A stretch of 64,000 nucleotides of DNA from Nostoc sp. JL34 (GTDB lineage: Bacteria > Cyanobacteriota > Cyanobacteriia > Cyanobacteriales > Nostocaceae): NCBI RefSeq assembly GCF_017114945.1, contig NZ_JABXKQ010000022.1, positions 1-64,000 of the forward strand. Reading direction: 5' to 3'. Both the position numbers and the translations under genes were made by a program. This document shows, one piece after another, positions 17,275-25,847 of this stretch; within the stretch, counting starts at the first letter, position 1, and the number at the start of each line of letters is the position of its first letter. Below the pieces are notes generated by a model. The model did no database searches and was not told the origin of the DNA. It saw only the letters and a program-made list of their open reading frames with translations.

Positions 17275-18804
17275 ATGGGACTACCCTGGTACCGAGTACA
17301 TACAGTCGTTCTGAATGATCCAGGGCGACTGATTTCTGTACATCTAATGCACACAGCCTTAGTAGCAGGCTGGGCTGGTTCGATGGCACTCTACGAACTA
17401 GCTGTTTTTGACCCTAGCGATCCGGTTCTCAACCCGATGTGGCGTCAAGGGATGTTCGTCCTACCCTTCATGTCACGTTTGGGCGTTACCCAATCTTGGG
17501 GTGGTTGGAACGTTACTGGTGGCCCATCCAGTGATCCTGGCTTCTGGTCATTTGAAGGTGTTGCTGCCGCTCATATTGTTCTTTCCGGTCTGCTATTCCT
17601 AGCCGCCGTATGGCACTGGGTTTACTGGGATTTGGAACTCTTTAGAGATCCCCGCACTGGTGAACCGGCTCTCGACTTGCCAAAAATGTTTGGCATTCAC
17701 CTGTTCTTATCTGGTCTACTTTGTTTTGGATTTGGTGCTTTTCACGTCACCGGACTATTTGGGCCGGGGATATGGGTTTCTGACGCTTATGGTATAACTG
17801 GCGCTGCCCAGGCAGTAGCACCAGAATGGGGACCAGATGGTTTTAACCCCTATAACCCTGGTGGCATTGCGGCTCACCACATTGCTGCTGGTGTTGTTGG
17901 TATTATTGCAGGCTTATTCCACCTCACAGTTAGACCCCCCGAACGGCTCTACAAAGCCCTACGGATGGGGAACATTGAAACAGTACTTTCTAGCAGTATT
18001 GCAGCAGTCTTCTTCGCTGCTTTCGTTGTTGCTGGTACTATGTGGTACGGTAACGCCGCCACTCCCATCGAATTGTTTGGCCCTACCCGCTATCAATGGG
18101 ATCAAAGCTACTTCCGTCAAGAAATTCAGCGCCGCGTTCAAACTAGCGTTGGTCAAGGTGCAACCCTCGATCAAGCTTGGTCGCAGATTCCTGAAAAATT
18201 GGCTTTCTATGATTATGTCGGTAATAGCCCCGCAAAAGGTGGTCTATTCCGTACAGGGCCGATGGTGAAAGGTGATGGCATTGCCCAGTCTTGGCAAGGT
18301 CACGCCGTATTCAAAGATTCTGAAGGACGCGAATTGAACGTGCGTCGTCTCCCCAACTTCTTTGAAACCTTCCCAGTGATTTTGACCGATGCAGATGGAA
18401 TTGTCCGCGCTGACATTCCCTTCCGTCGGGCAGAATCTAAGTATAGCTTCGAGCAATCTGGTGTTACCGTTAGTTTCTACGGTGGTAATCTGAATGGTAA
18501 GACCTTTACAGAACCAGCTGATGTGAAGAAGTATGCCCGTAAGGCTCAAGGCGGTGAAATCTTTGAATTTGACCGGGAAACCTTGAACTCTGATGGTGTA
18601 TTCCGCACCAGTCCTAGAGGTTGGTTTACCTTTGGACACGCCGTATTTGCTCTGCTGTTCTTCTTTGGTCATCTCTGGCATGGCGCTCGGACAATCTACC
18701 GAGACGTATTTGCTGGTGTTGATGCGGATCTTGAAGAGCAAGTTGAGTGGGGTCTGTTCCAGAAAGTGGGTGACAAGTCAACTCGCCGGAAGGAAGCCCT
18801 TTAA
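17275..18804 (+). CDS. psbB: Photosystem II CP47 chlorophyll-binding core antenna
   Basis: CP47 binds chlorophyll a and carotene and passes excitation energy to the PSII reaction centre in the thylakoid membrane. At 509 residues it is full length. It starts with the canonical [19 protein letters not shown], has six membrane spans with the chlorophyll-ligating histidines, and a large lumenal loop between the fifth and sixth spans (about residues 255-455). The C-terminal tail is cytoplasmic. It is preceded by a strong ribosome binding site and followed 106 bp later by psbT, a conserved pairing. Confidence 0.99.
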   Translation: MGLPWYRVHTVVLNDPGRLISVHLMHTALVAGWAGSMALYELAVFDPSDPVLNPMWRQGMFVLPFMSRLGVTQSWGGWNVTGGPSSDPGFWSFEGVAAAHIVLSGLLFLAAVWHWVYWDLELFRDPRTGEPALDLPKMFGIHLFLSGLLCFGFGAFHVTGLFGPGIWVSDAYGITGAAQAVAPEWGPDGFNPYNPGGIAAHHIAAGVVGIIAGLFHLTVRPPERLYKALRMGNIETVLSSSIAAVFFAAFVVAGTMWYGNAATPIELFGPTRYQWDQSYFRQEIQRRVQTSVGQGATLDQAWSQIPEKLAFYDYVGNSPAKGGLFRTGPMVKGDGIAQSWQGHAVFKDSEGRELNVRRLPNFFETFPVILTDADGIVRADIPFRRAESKYSFEQSGVTVSFYGGNLNGKTFTEPADVKKYARKAQGGEIFEFDRETLNSDGVFRTSPRGWFTFGHAVFALLFFFGHLWHGARTIYRDVFAGVDADLEEQVEWGLFQKVGDKSTRRKEAL

Positions 18805-18812
18805 TTTCAGTG

Positions 18813-18855
18813 CTGAGTGCTGAGTTCTGAGTTAAAGCTCTGACTCAGCACTCAG
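18813..18855 (+). terminator. Hairpin between psbB and psbT
   Basis: Perfect 13-bp inverted repeat: arms CTGAGTGCTGAGT and ACTCAGCACTCAG, 17-nt loop. It is built from the dispersed GTGCTGA heptamer. There is no U-run after it, so it is more likely an RNA processing or stabilising element than a strict terminator. Confidence 0.55.
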
Positions 18856-18910
18856 GTAACTCAGCATTAAAAACTTTAATTACTGGCTGGATAAAGAGGA
18901 AATCGTAATA

Positions 18911-19018
18911 ATGGAAAGCGTTGCGTACATCTTGATTTTTACTCTGTGTATAGGTACTCTCTTTTTTGCGATCGCATTTCGCGAACCCCCTCGTTTTGAG
19001 AAACCAAAAGATAAGTAG
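18911..19018 (+). CDS. psbT: Photosystem II reaction centre protein T
   Basis: A 35-residue single-span thylakoid protein at the PSII dimer interface. It begins MESVAYILIFTL, has one hydrophobic helix (about residues 3-22) and a charged C-terminus FREPPRFEKPKDK. Its position directly after psbB is conserved in cyanobacteria and chloroplasts. AAAGAGGAAATCG upstream provides a plausible ribosome binding site. Confidence 0.96.
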   Translation: MESVAYILIFTLCIGTLFFAIAFREPPRFEKPKDK

Positions 19019-19059
19019 ATCCTAATTAACAGACCTTTAAGCTGATTTCAAGAAGTTAG

Positions 19060-19093
19060 TATCCGTTGCTACCACATTTAGTAGCAGCGGATA
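19060..19093 (+). terminator. Probable terminator of psbB-psbT
   Basis: 13-bp stem (TATCCGTTGCTAC with GTAGCAGCGGATA, one G-U pair) and 8-nt loop, followed by a T-rich stretch, 41 bp after the psbT stop. Confidence 0.65.
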
Positions 19094-19317
19094 TTATTAT
19101 GTTTGTCCTTTGTTGGTTTTCACTACTAAGTAAATAACTAAATCATTTTTATATTGTGATATAATTTCCAATCTTGGGAGTAGATATGTGTTAATACTAG
19201 CTTTTCTACGCTAGGATGAAAAAGGATGTTTTGTGTAAGCTGCCATAGAACTGCTTGCACAGCACATCGCGCTTGTCGCACAACCTTTACGGAGACTAGA
19301 ACCAGGAACAAATCAGC

Positions 19318-20475
19318 ATGGTCAATCAGAATTTAACCGCTACAGAAATTGGATTCACTCACGAAGATTTCGCTGCTCTACTTGACAAATACGATTATCA
19401 TTTTAGCCCTGGCGATGTTGTGCCAGGAACAGTTTTCAGTATAGAGCCGCGCGGCGCTCTGATTGACATTGGTGCTAAAACCGCAGCATATATACCTATA
19501 CAAGAAATGTCTATTAACCGGGTGGATAGCCCGGAAGAAGTTTTACAATCAAACGAAACGCGGGAGTTTTTCATCCTTACCGATGAAAACGAAGATGGTC
19601 AATTAACCCTTTCCATTCGCCGTATTGAATATATGCGGGCTTGGGAACGCGTGCGACAGTTGCAAGCAGAAGATGCTACTGTCCGTTCTGGCGTATTTGC
19701 AACCAATCGCGGTGGAGCATTGGTACGGATTGAAGGATTACGTGGCTTTATCCCAGGTTCCCACATCAGTACCCGTAAACCTAAAGAAGAATTGGTAGGC
19801 GAGGATCTACCGTTGAAATTCCTAGAGGTGGACGAAGAACGTAATCGCCTAGTTCTATCTCATCGTCGAGCGCTGGTTGAGCGCAAGATGAATCGCCTAG
19901 AAGTCGGCGAAGTAGTAATTGGTACTGTTCGTGGTATCAAGCCCTACGGTGCTTTCATCGACATTGGCGGCGTCAGTGGTCTACTGCATATTTCAGAGAT
20001 TTCTCACGAACATATTGATACACCTCATAGCGTGTTCAATGTCAATGATGAAGTGAAAGTTATGATCATTGACTTGGATGCAGAAAGGGGTCGGATTTCC
20101 CTATCTACCAAGCAGCTAGAACCCGAACCCGGCGACATGATTAAGAACCGGGATTTGGTCTACGATAAGGCGGAAGAAATGGCTGCTAAGTATCGTGAAC
20201 AACTACTAGCCAAGCAGCAAGGTGCTACTGCTGCATCGGCTGCGCCTGCGGAAGTTGTAGCAGACGAAGAGATTCCACCAGCAGCAGAGCTTGAAGAAGA
20301 GATTCCACCAGCAGCAGAACTTGAAGAAGAGATTCCACCAGCAGCGGAACTTGAAGAAGAAATTCCACCAGCAGCAGAACTTGAAGAAGAAATTCCAGTA
20401 GTTGCGGAAATTGAAAAGGAGATTCCAGCAGCAACGGAAACTGAAGAGGAAATTCCAGCAGCTATTGAAGAGTAA
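19318..20475 (+). CDS. rpsA: 30S ribosomal protein S1 (cyanobacterial three-domain type)
   Basis: RNA-binding protein that helps mRNA engage the 30S subunit. Three S1 (OB-fold) domains lie at about residues 32-101, 118-180 and 197-268; the last has the classic GTVRGIKPYGAFIDIGGVSG. This matches the shorter cyanobacterial and chloroplast S1, not the six-domain proteobacterial form. The unusual part is the tail from about residue 315: seven tandem 10-residue units of the type EEEIPPAAEL, four nearly identical, giving a strongly acidic, probably disordered extension. The gene is single, with a long leader, and a strong terminator follows. Confidence 0.95.
   Translation: MVNQNLTATEIGFTHEDFAALLDKYDYHFSPGDVVPGTVFSIEPRGALIDIGAKTAAYIPIQEMSINRVDSPEEVLQSNETREFFILTDENEDGQLTLSIRRIEYMRAWERVRQLQAEDATVRSGVFATNRGGALVRIEGLRGFIPGSHISTRKPKEELVGEDLPLKFLEVDEERNRLVLSHRRALVERKMNRLEVGEVVIGTVRGIKPYGAFIDIGGVSGLLHISEISHEHIDTPHSVFNVNDEVKVMIIDLDAERGRISLSTKQLEPEPGDMIKNRDLVYDKAEEMAAKYREQLLAKQQGATAASAAPAEVVADEEIPPAAELEEEIPPAAELEEEIPPAAELEEEIPPAAELEEEIPVVAEIEKEIPAATETEEEIPAAIEE
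20270..20470 (+). repeat. 30-bp in-frame repeat encoding an acidic decapeptide tail of S1
   Basis: Seven 30-bp units, the first four nearly identical, later ones diverged, coding for EEEIPPAAEL-type decapeptides at the S1 C-terminus. Confidence 0.9.
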
Positions 20476-20528
20476 TAGGTTTTTTAAAGTTTTACTTCTC
20501 TTTAAGTAAGAGGATCAAATCATTTTAT

Positions 20529-20553
20529 AAAGAGGGTTTTTCCCTCTTTTTTT
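20529..20553 (+). terminator. Intrinsic terminator of rpsA
   Basis: AAAGAGGG stem, TTTT loop, CCCTCTTT stem and a run of T residues, 54 bp after the rpsA stop. Confidence 0.9.
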
Positions 20554-20606
20554 ATGTGGAAAATCGATAAAAGTGAAGAGTTAGGAGTAGTTAGAAGTTA
20601 AATATT

Positions 20607-21341
20607 ATGGCAACCATTAAATGTAGAAATATCACTTTTGATAATATTCAGGCAATTTTATTTGATAAAAACGGTACTCTAGAAGATTCAGAAACGTGTT
20701 TGCGATCGCTAGCACAAAAGGCAGCAAGATTAATAGATGCTCAAATCCCTGGAACTGGGGAACCCCTATTAATGGCATTTGGCGTCAATGGCAATCTTCT
20801 AGATCCCGCAGGTTTAATATCAGTAGCAAGCCGCCGCGAAACAGAAGTAGGAGCAGCAGCATATATAGCCGAAACAGGAAGAGGATGGTTTGAGTCGTTA
20901 AAAATAGCCCGTCAAGCTTTGGATGAAGCGGAAAAATACATTGGACAAACTCCTTCACCACTGTTTGTGGGTAGCTTAGAAATTTTGAAATCCCTGTGGG
21001 AAGGCGGACTAAAACTCGGTATCCTCTCAGCTGCGACAACTGAAGAAGTACGTAAGTTTGTAGCTAATCACCAATTAAGTGATTATATCCAGTTGGAAAT
21101 GGGAGTAGATGAGGGGCCGAGTAAACCAGATCCAATCCTATTTTTGCAAGCTTGCCAAGCCTTGGGAGTTGAACCGGGCGCTACATTAATGGTGGGTGAT
21201 TCAGTTGGTGATATGCAAATGGCGCGTGATGCTAAAGCAGCAGGTTGTATTGGTATCACTTGGGTAGGTAAGTCAGATCATGTCCGAGGTGCGGATGTGG
21301 TGATTAATCAACTTGATGAAATCCAGATTTTAGAGGATTGA
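20607..21341 (+). CDS. HAD-superfamily hydrolase
   Basis: A 244-residue HAD phosphatase-like protein with an inserted alpha-helical cap. Motif I is FDKNGTLEDSE, motif II LSAATT, motif III KPDP and motif IV MVGDSVGDMQMA. The second aspartate of the usual DxDGT motif is Asn (DKNGT), removing the normal general acid. This may mean altered activity, though stand-alone cyanobacterial relatives share this form as far as I recall. The substrate is unknown. The gene is flanked by the rpsA terminator and a palindromic repeat. Confidence 0.85.
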   Translation: MATIKCRNITFDNIQAILFDKNGTLEDSETCLRSLAQKAARLIDAQIPGTGEPLLMAFGVNGNLLDPAGLISVASRRETEVGAAAYIAETGRGWFESLKIARQALDEAEKYIGQTPSPLFVGSLEILKSLWEGGLKLGILSAATTEEVRKFVANHQLSDYIQLEMGVDEGPSKPDPILFLQACQALGVEPGATLMVGDSVGDMQMARDAKAAGCIGITWVGKSDHVRGADVVINQLDEIQILED

Positions 21342-21359
21342 TTGATATCACAATCCTGA

Positions 21360-21417
21360 ATCAAACGCGCAAAAACAAGATCCCCGACTTCTTAAAAGTG
21401 GTTGGGGATCAGCGCGT
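21360..21417. repeat. Dispersed palindrome, GATCCCCGACTTCTT family, copy 1
   Basis: Inner inverted repeat GATCCCCGACTTCTT...GTGGTTGGGGATC at 21380-21410, enclosed by an outer AACGCGC/GCGCGTT pair. A second family member is at 60911-60941. This palindrome family is widespread in filamentous cyanobacteria. The 92-residue open frame across it looks spurious. Confidence 0.7.
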
Positions 21418-21617
21418 TGCAATTCTCAGAAATCAAATAGGATTGCTTGCTATGGCAATTTTTAATTGCGTGAAGTACAGCAGGCGTAAATCCAGCTATC
21501 ATCTCAATTCTGGGAACCTGAGCAATGCACGGGCTTGCGTACACCATGTTCTAATTATTTCCGCTTACATACTTATAAGTTTTGTATTTTGCATCAAATT
21601 CACCTTATGGTGCTAAG

Positions 21618-21936
21618 AAATACATACCTGAACATATTCAAGAAGTATTTATCTACCTAACGGAGGAATTGATAAAAACAGTATCAAGACAAAATAAACA
21701 GATATTCCGATCACCTGACGAACTTTAACTCATATTTCCCCATTTCTATCTAGCAATGGGGTTTTTTTTCAACTGATACCAACATAGAATTCAAATGAGA
21801 TATTTATCTGTCTTAAGGAGGAATAAGATCAAGTCAATAAATAATAAAAACTTAAGTAGCCCGATTACCCTACCGGATTTTAGTTTTAGCTCTCCTCATG
21901 TTTTTATCTAACGGAGGAGAGTTTATTTAATCAATT
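21618..21936. other. Non-coding region with repeated GGAGGA motifs and two terminator-like hairpins
   Basis: No convincing gene is present. A motif TTATCTnnnTAACGGAGGA occurs at about 21650 and, with variation, at about 21812 and 21904. A perfect terminator-like hairpin CCCCATT/AATGGGG with eight T residues lies at 21738-21769. Another, CTCTCCTC/GAGGAGAG followed by TTTATTT, lies at 21890-21928. Both read as terminators on the + strand, although no + strand gene ends there, so small RNAs or tiny peptides are possible. Confidence 0.5.
21738..21769 (+). terminator. Intrinsic terminator-like hairpin
   Basis: CCCCATT stem, 10-nt loop, AATGGGG stem and an uninterrupted T run. The upstream transcript is unidentified. 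Confidence 0.75.
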
Positions 21937-22539
21937 TTATTCTTCCTTTTTCTTTTCTTCTGAATTAGTTATCTTTGTATTTTGCGGAAAGATATGGTCT
22001 TCCTGATTCTGTTTTTCTTCTTTCTTTTCTTGGACAACTTGAGTGGCATATATTTCCACATCTCGCTGAATAATATCTTCTACATGACCTGCGAACAGAT
22101 TAAATGCCTGTTCGTGGCTTGCATAATTGTAATAAGGGCCTGTCAACTGCGAGAATTGCCATCCTTGGGTTTTCAAAGATTCGACTGTACGGCGATAGTG
22201 TCGCCAGCGTTCTCCATAGTGAAAAAACTCTTCAATGGCAGCACTAATAGCAACTATTTGGCTCAAACCAAAAGTTGACCAGATAATGATATCCCTTTTC
22301 GGAGTAGTGTTAATGTTTAGACTTACCAATGCCGGGAGAATTACACCACCAACAATAGTTGTGATCCGTAAAAAATAATGGCGATCGCGCGATGAATTTG
22401 CCTTAGCTTCCATCCAGAGTACTTGGTCTAACCAGCGCGATCGCAAAAAATGTTTTTGCACATCACCTAAGTTAATACCTGCAAATAATTTGTTAAAATC
22501 TTCTTTTAAAAATTCCTGATAACTATCTTTTTTTGCCAT
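21937..22539 (-). CDS. DUF4231/SLATT two-helix membrane effector
   Basis: A 200-residue protein with two membrane helices at about residues 57-75 (TTIVGGVILPALVSLNI) and 84-104 (IIIWSTFGLSQIVAISAAIEE). These are framed by amphipathic helices, with the conserved FFHYGERWRHYRRTVESLKTQGW segment after the second. This matches DUF4231, part of the SLATT group predicted to form membrane pores in nucleotide-sensing conflict systems. The C-terminal ~35 residues are a charged, low-complexity Lys/Glu tail. It starts 9 bp after the stop of the LSDAT gene, so the two are co-translated; the LSDAT protein is the likely sensor and this one the membrane effector. Confidence 0.8.
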   Translation of the reverse strand: MAKKDSYQEFLKEDFNKLFAGINLGDVQKHFLRSRWLDQVLWMEAKANSSRDRHYFLRITTIVGGVILPALVSLNINTTPKRDIIIWSTFGLSQIVAISAAIEEFFHYGERWRHYRRTVESLKTQGWQFSQLTGPYYNYASHEQAFNLFAGHVEDIIQRDVEIYATQVVQEKKEEKQNQEDHIFPQNTKITNSEEKKKEE

Positions 22540-22548
22540 TTTTTACTC

Positions 22549-23295
22549 CTAATTAGAAAGTAACCCTTTAATTACTTTGCCTAAATTTTCAACTCCTTTC
22601 TCTATGTCGAGTAAGTCGATGTATTGTAATGTACCAGATTTAGCTAGCTTTTTGGCTCGTTCATCACTAGCCTTTCCACGCAAGGCATCTGCAAGTATAT
22701 CTGCGGTTCTACCACTACCAGCAATCACAATAACTAATCTTCCACTATCAACGCTAGAAAACGCATCCTTAAAGGTAATTTCGCCACCGTTCAAGAGTAG
22801 TGTCATCGAAGGTGCATCATTAGCCAGCATAGTCGCAACACAAGATATCCAAGGAGACTCGTCGCCCCAATTATTACCAGGAACTAGCACGAAATGAGTA
22901 TGGTTTGGCTCTAAGGGTATTAAATCAGCAGCAGTTTCCGAATGATTAGGTAAAGCCACTTTGCTTTCGGGTGTCACACCAACCAAAGCAAACTTAGCAC
23001 CTATCTGGGTACGAGCCGCACCCATCATCCGCATAATTCCTACATCCGTACCTCCATCCACGACATAAGCCCCTAAAGTTTCGGCAATGGGGGCTAAAAC
23101 TTCCACAAACAACCGTTGAATTCGGAGAAAATCAGCTTCACTGATGTTACTTGCACCCCCCACTACTACTAAAACAGGACGCGAACCGCCAAGCCCTATT
23201 TCCACAAGAGCATTTGCCAATTCTGCTTGCTGTTCAACTTGAGTAGCTAATGCTGTTTGCCCATTGTCAAAGGTAAGCTTTAAACAACTTTTCAT
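22549..23295 (-). CDS. LSDAT (TRPM-type SLOG) nucleotide-sensor protein
   Basis: A 248-residue single-domain protein of the SLOG superfamily, LSDAT branch, also found at the cytoplasmic N-terminus of animal TRPM channels. Rossmann-like glycine-rich turns are visible: VVVGGAS at 43-49, DGGTDVGIM at 80-88, LVPGNNWGDES at 137-147, LLNGGE at 167-172 and IAGSGRTAD at 191-199. The family is predicted to bind a nucleotide-derived ligand. It is the first gene of a two-gene operon with a SLATT-type membrane protein, reproducing as two chains the sensor-plus-membrane-domain logic of TRPM. The ligand is unknown. Confidence 0.85.
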   Translation of the reverse strand: MKSCLKLTFDNGQTALATQVEQQAELANALVEIGLGGSRPVLVVVGGASNISEADFLRIQRLFVEVLAPIAETLGAYVVDGGTDVGIMRMMGAARTQIGAKFALVGVTPESKVALPNHSETAADLIPLEPNHTHFVLVPGNNWGDESPWISCVATMLANDAPSMTLLLNGGEITFKDAFSSVDSGRLVIVIAGSGRTADILADALRGKASDERAKKLAKSGTLQYIDLLDIEKGVENLGKVIKGLLSN

Positions 23296-23681
23296 TTTTT
23301 AAAAATACTGACTGCTTAGGTTTCCCAGCGTAGTGCTTCACAGTCATTTTCGGCAAGTGTTGTATTCCGTTTTCACCTGAAGAATAAGGAATTTTATGAT
23401 GCTTTTGTAGGGGTTGATCGTTGATTGATGTGCTACCAGATTTCCTCTTATATGTAAATGTCGATCCTGCTGTGGTAACAGAGCTTTGTTGTTTGCGTAG
23501 TATCTCGTAGAGAAGTACAGACTACATTTACACTGAAGTTTTTTACGATTATTTTGCTTACTGGAAAATTTTTGATGCACAAAGTAATAAGCTTCTTGTT
23601 TGTTAGCATCATAAATTATGATTTTGCAGTTTATTTATGGGCAAAATCGCCAGTTTTTAAGTTAATTTGAATGATTTGATT
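23296..23681. other. Intergenic region upstream of the LSDAT-SLATT operon
   Basis: 386 bp, AT-rich, expected to hold the operon promoter. A 78-codon open frame at 23344-23580 on the minus strand has no recognisable features and is not accepted as a gene. Confidence 0.5.
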
Positions 23682-24800
23682 TTAACTATAAGTTCCTGCT
23701 CTATCACTTATTACCGTAACAGGTTCTGACTCTATATCCTCTATCTTATTAAACTCTCCAGCCCGCCAGCTATCTGTTGTATCTTTGATAAAACTGGCAA
23801 TCGGGATCGCAATTAACAAACCCAGTACTCCTCCCAACTTTGCGCCTAGCAATAAAGAAATTACAACCCATACAGGATTTAAGCCAGTCAAATTGCTGAG
23901 AATTCGAGGTGCAATAATATTAGAATTAACTTGGTCGATCGCAACAGCTACACCTAAGACTTCCACCCCTAACCAAAAATTTTGCAACGCTACCAACAAA
24001 CTGACTATGGCGATACCGACTCCTGTACCAAAGGGGAAAAGTGAAAATAAGCCAATACCAATACCAAACAATAGAGCTAAGGGAACTTGCAGCGCCAAAA
24101 ACACCAGAGTAATTGTCACCCCTAATACAGCTCCTAATGTTGCTTGACCGATGAAGTAATTGTGGAAATCCTCTCGCAGTAATTCCCGTACTCTTGACCC
24201 AATATTAGGGGGAAACCACTGAAAAATTCCGTCCCAAAGACGTTCACCATTCAATATTAGGTAGATAGTCAGCACTACCGCCAGCAGCACATTCAGAACA
24301 ATACCAATGGTATCGACGGCAAAACCAAGAATTCTACCAGTGAAGGACTGAAGTTGATTAGATAATCTTTCCAGAACTTGGGTAAATAAACCACTTAAAT
24401 TAATCGGAAGTTGCTGTTGACTTAACGCCCAATCTTGAAAAGCTTGCAGTTGCTGAGTACCAGAATCAATCCAACTAGGCAAAATATTAGCCAGTTCAAC
24501 CAGCTGTTGAATAATCAGGGGAACCAAGGTGATGCCTAAAGCTACTAAAACCACCAGAGTCAAAAGCAACACTCCCCCGATCGCTAAGTTGGTTTTCACC
24601 CCTTGCTCTTGAAGAAACTGGATTGGATAGTTCAAGACAAAAGCCAGTAGGATGGCTGCGGCGATAATGCTAACTAAGGGTTGAAAATACTGTATAACCT
24701 GGAGCAATAGCCAGCCGTTGAGAATGGCAATGGGAAATGCCAATCCTATAGTTAACCATCGCGGCAGTTTGTTTGCTGATTGCATTAGTGATGATCCCAT
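23682..24800 (-). CDS. AI-2E family transporter / PerM-like permease
   Basis: Polytopic membrane protein of the AI-2E exporter (PerM, DUF20) superfamily. About eight hydrophobic segments are visible, with the family's characteristic long amphipathic region after the first three helices (QQLVELANILPSW onwards). Conserved glycines occur near LLGAKLGGVLGLLIAIPIASF at the C-terminus. The ATG at 24800 (MGSSLMQSANKLPRW) is chosen: the open frame runs 46 codons further upstream, but that part is translated repeat DNA. MQSANK at 24785 is equally possible. Substrate unknown; members exist for AI-2, auxin or sodium. Confidence 0.85.
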   Translation of the reverse strand: MGSSLMQSANKLPRWLTIGLAFPIAILNGWLLLQVIQYFQPLVSIIAAAILLAFVLNYPIQFLQEQGVKTNLAIGGVLLLTLVVLVALGITLVPLIIQQLVELANILPSWIDSGTQQLQAFQDWALSQQQLPINLSGLFTQVLERLSNQLQSFTGRILGFAVDTIGIVLNVLLAVVLTIYLILNGERLWDGIFQWFPPNIGSRVRELLREDFHNYFIGQATLGAVLGVTITLVFLALQVPLALLFGIGIGLFSLFPFGTGVGIAIVSLLVALQNFWLGVEVLGVAVAIDQVNSNIIAPRILSNLTGLNPVWVVISLLLGAKLGGVLGLLIAIPIASFIKDTTDSWRAGEFNKIEDIESEPVTVISDRAGTYS

Positions 24801-24899
24801 AAGAGTTCTAACTTTATTTTGGCTTCTACTAGGGACGTGGGGAGTAGAGAGCAGGGGAAAAGTAATTTGCAGTAAATCTTTCCCCTCTGCCTCTTGTGC

Positions 24900-24926
24900 C
24901 CAATGACAAATGACAAATGACAAATG
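24900..24926. repeat. TGACAAA heptamer tandem repeat
   Basis: About 3.5 copies of TGACAAA, preceded by a degenerate relative of the G-rich dispersed repeat at 24827-24898. Confidence 0.7.
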
Positions 24927-24939
24927 ACTTATCCCCAAA

Positions 24940-25374
24940 TTATGTTAGATTTTTCTCAATAAAATCCAACATAATTCTCTGATGCATTGCCCCCAAAGGT
25001 CGGACTTCGCCAGCATTTTGTGAATAATAGTTACCTTGGCGAATATCTTCTGGCGTAAATAACGCCATATCCCAGCCCTCGTTCAGAACCAGTTGATTTA
25101 ATTCCACCAAGAGTGGTGCATGAAAGACATGACGGACAACTCTTTCGTTGGGATAACAGCCAAATTCAACAAAGGGTGGTAAATTATAGCCGATTTCTTC
25201 TAAGATTTCTCGTTTTACCGCTACATCCGGCGTTTCACCAGGTTCGATGTGACCGCCAAACAGCGCCCAGTAACCAGGGTAGAGAATACCGGGGATGTTG
25301 TCGCGCAGTTGCATGAGAAACTTGTTTTTCTGGTAGAGAATTGCGATCGCTACATGCACCTGTTGATTGTTCAT
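24940..25374 (-). CDS. NUDIX hydrolase
   Basis: A 144-residue single NUDIX domain hydrolysing nucleoside diphosphate-linked substrates. The NUDIX box is intact from GGHIEPGE through KREILEEIGYN, matching Gx5Ex7REUxEExGU. The substrate is not predictable. It lies 21 bp downstream of the small lipoprotein gene on the same strand and may be co-transcribed with it. Confidence 0.9.
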   Translation of the reverse strand: MNNQQVHVAIAILYQKNKFLMQLRDNIPGILYPGYWALFGGHIEPGETPDVAVKREILEEIGYNLPPFVEFGCYPNERVVRHVFHAPLLVELNQLVLNEGWDMALFTPEDIRQGNYYSQNAGEVRPLGAMHQRIMLDFIEKNLT

Positions 25375-25395
25375 ATCTTCATTTTTAATTGCTGA

Positions 25396-25842
25396 TTACT
25401 CTTCTTCTAAATAAACTTCCCCCAATTCTTTGCCAGCTAAAGGAATACTTCGGTAGCGAACTTTACCCTTAATTACAACTTGTGAACCTTCACCCAGATT
25501 CTTTTGATTGGTGACAACCCAAATTTTGCCAGTTGAGTCTTTAATTTTATAAGCCCACTGTTTCATCAGCGGAGCTTGCTTTTCTACCTGACCTTGGATG
25601 TAAACTATAGCCTGATTGTCTTGTTTTGGTTTAATTTCTCTAATTGGAGTGACATTTGTACCAATTTTTAAGCCAGTCCCACTCAAGCTAGGCGATGTCA
25701 AGTTACCACAACTAGAAAGTGCTGCTATCAGGAAAAAAGTCAACCCCAAGCGGTAAGGAACAATATTGTGTCCGTACAAGAATGAAAGGAAAAGATTTCT
25801 CGTTTGTCGCATTAAAGCCACCGATTTATTTATTTTGGGCAT
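25396..25842 (-). CDS. Putative lipoprotein with OB-fold-like C-terminus
   Basis: A 148-residue protein. A hydrophobic segment ends in a lipobox (AALSSC, Cys at about residue 45). The mature part contains strands reminiscent of a single OB fold (IVYIQGQVEKQAPLM, WAYKIKDSTGKIWVVTN, VVIKGKVRYR). The N-terminal 30 residues before the hydrophobic segment are unusually long for a signal peptide, so the true start may be internal (MRQTRN at 25812 or a non-ATG codon). Function unknown; cyanobacterial homologues are annotated as hypothetical. Confidence 0.6.
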   Translation of the reverse strand: MPKINKSVALMRQTRNLFLSFLYGHNIVPYRLGLTFFLIAALSSCGNLTSPSLSGTGLKIGTNVTPIREIKPKQDNQAIVYIQGQVEKQAPLMKQWAYKIKDSTGKIWVVTNQKNLGEGSQVVIKGKVRYRSIPLAGKELGEVYLEEE

Positions 25843-25847
25843 AGGGC

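Noticed and set aside
21338-21616. 92-codon open frame overlapping the HAD gene stop
   Set aside because: Runs through a dispersed palindrome, has no recognisable domain and lacks a convincing ribosome binding site.
23344-23580. 78-codon open frame upstream of the LSDAT gene
   Set aside because: Composition unlike a protein gene and no family features; it lies in the operon promoter region.
24801-24938. 46-codon extension of the AI-2E family permease
   Set aside because: It is translated heptamer and G-rich repeat DNA with no signal-peptide logic.
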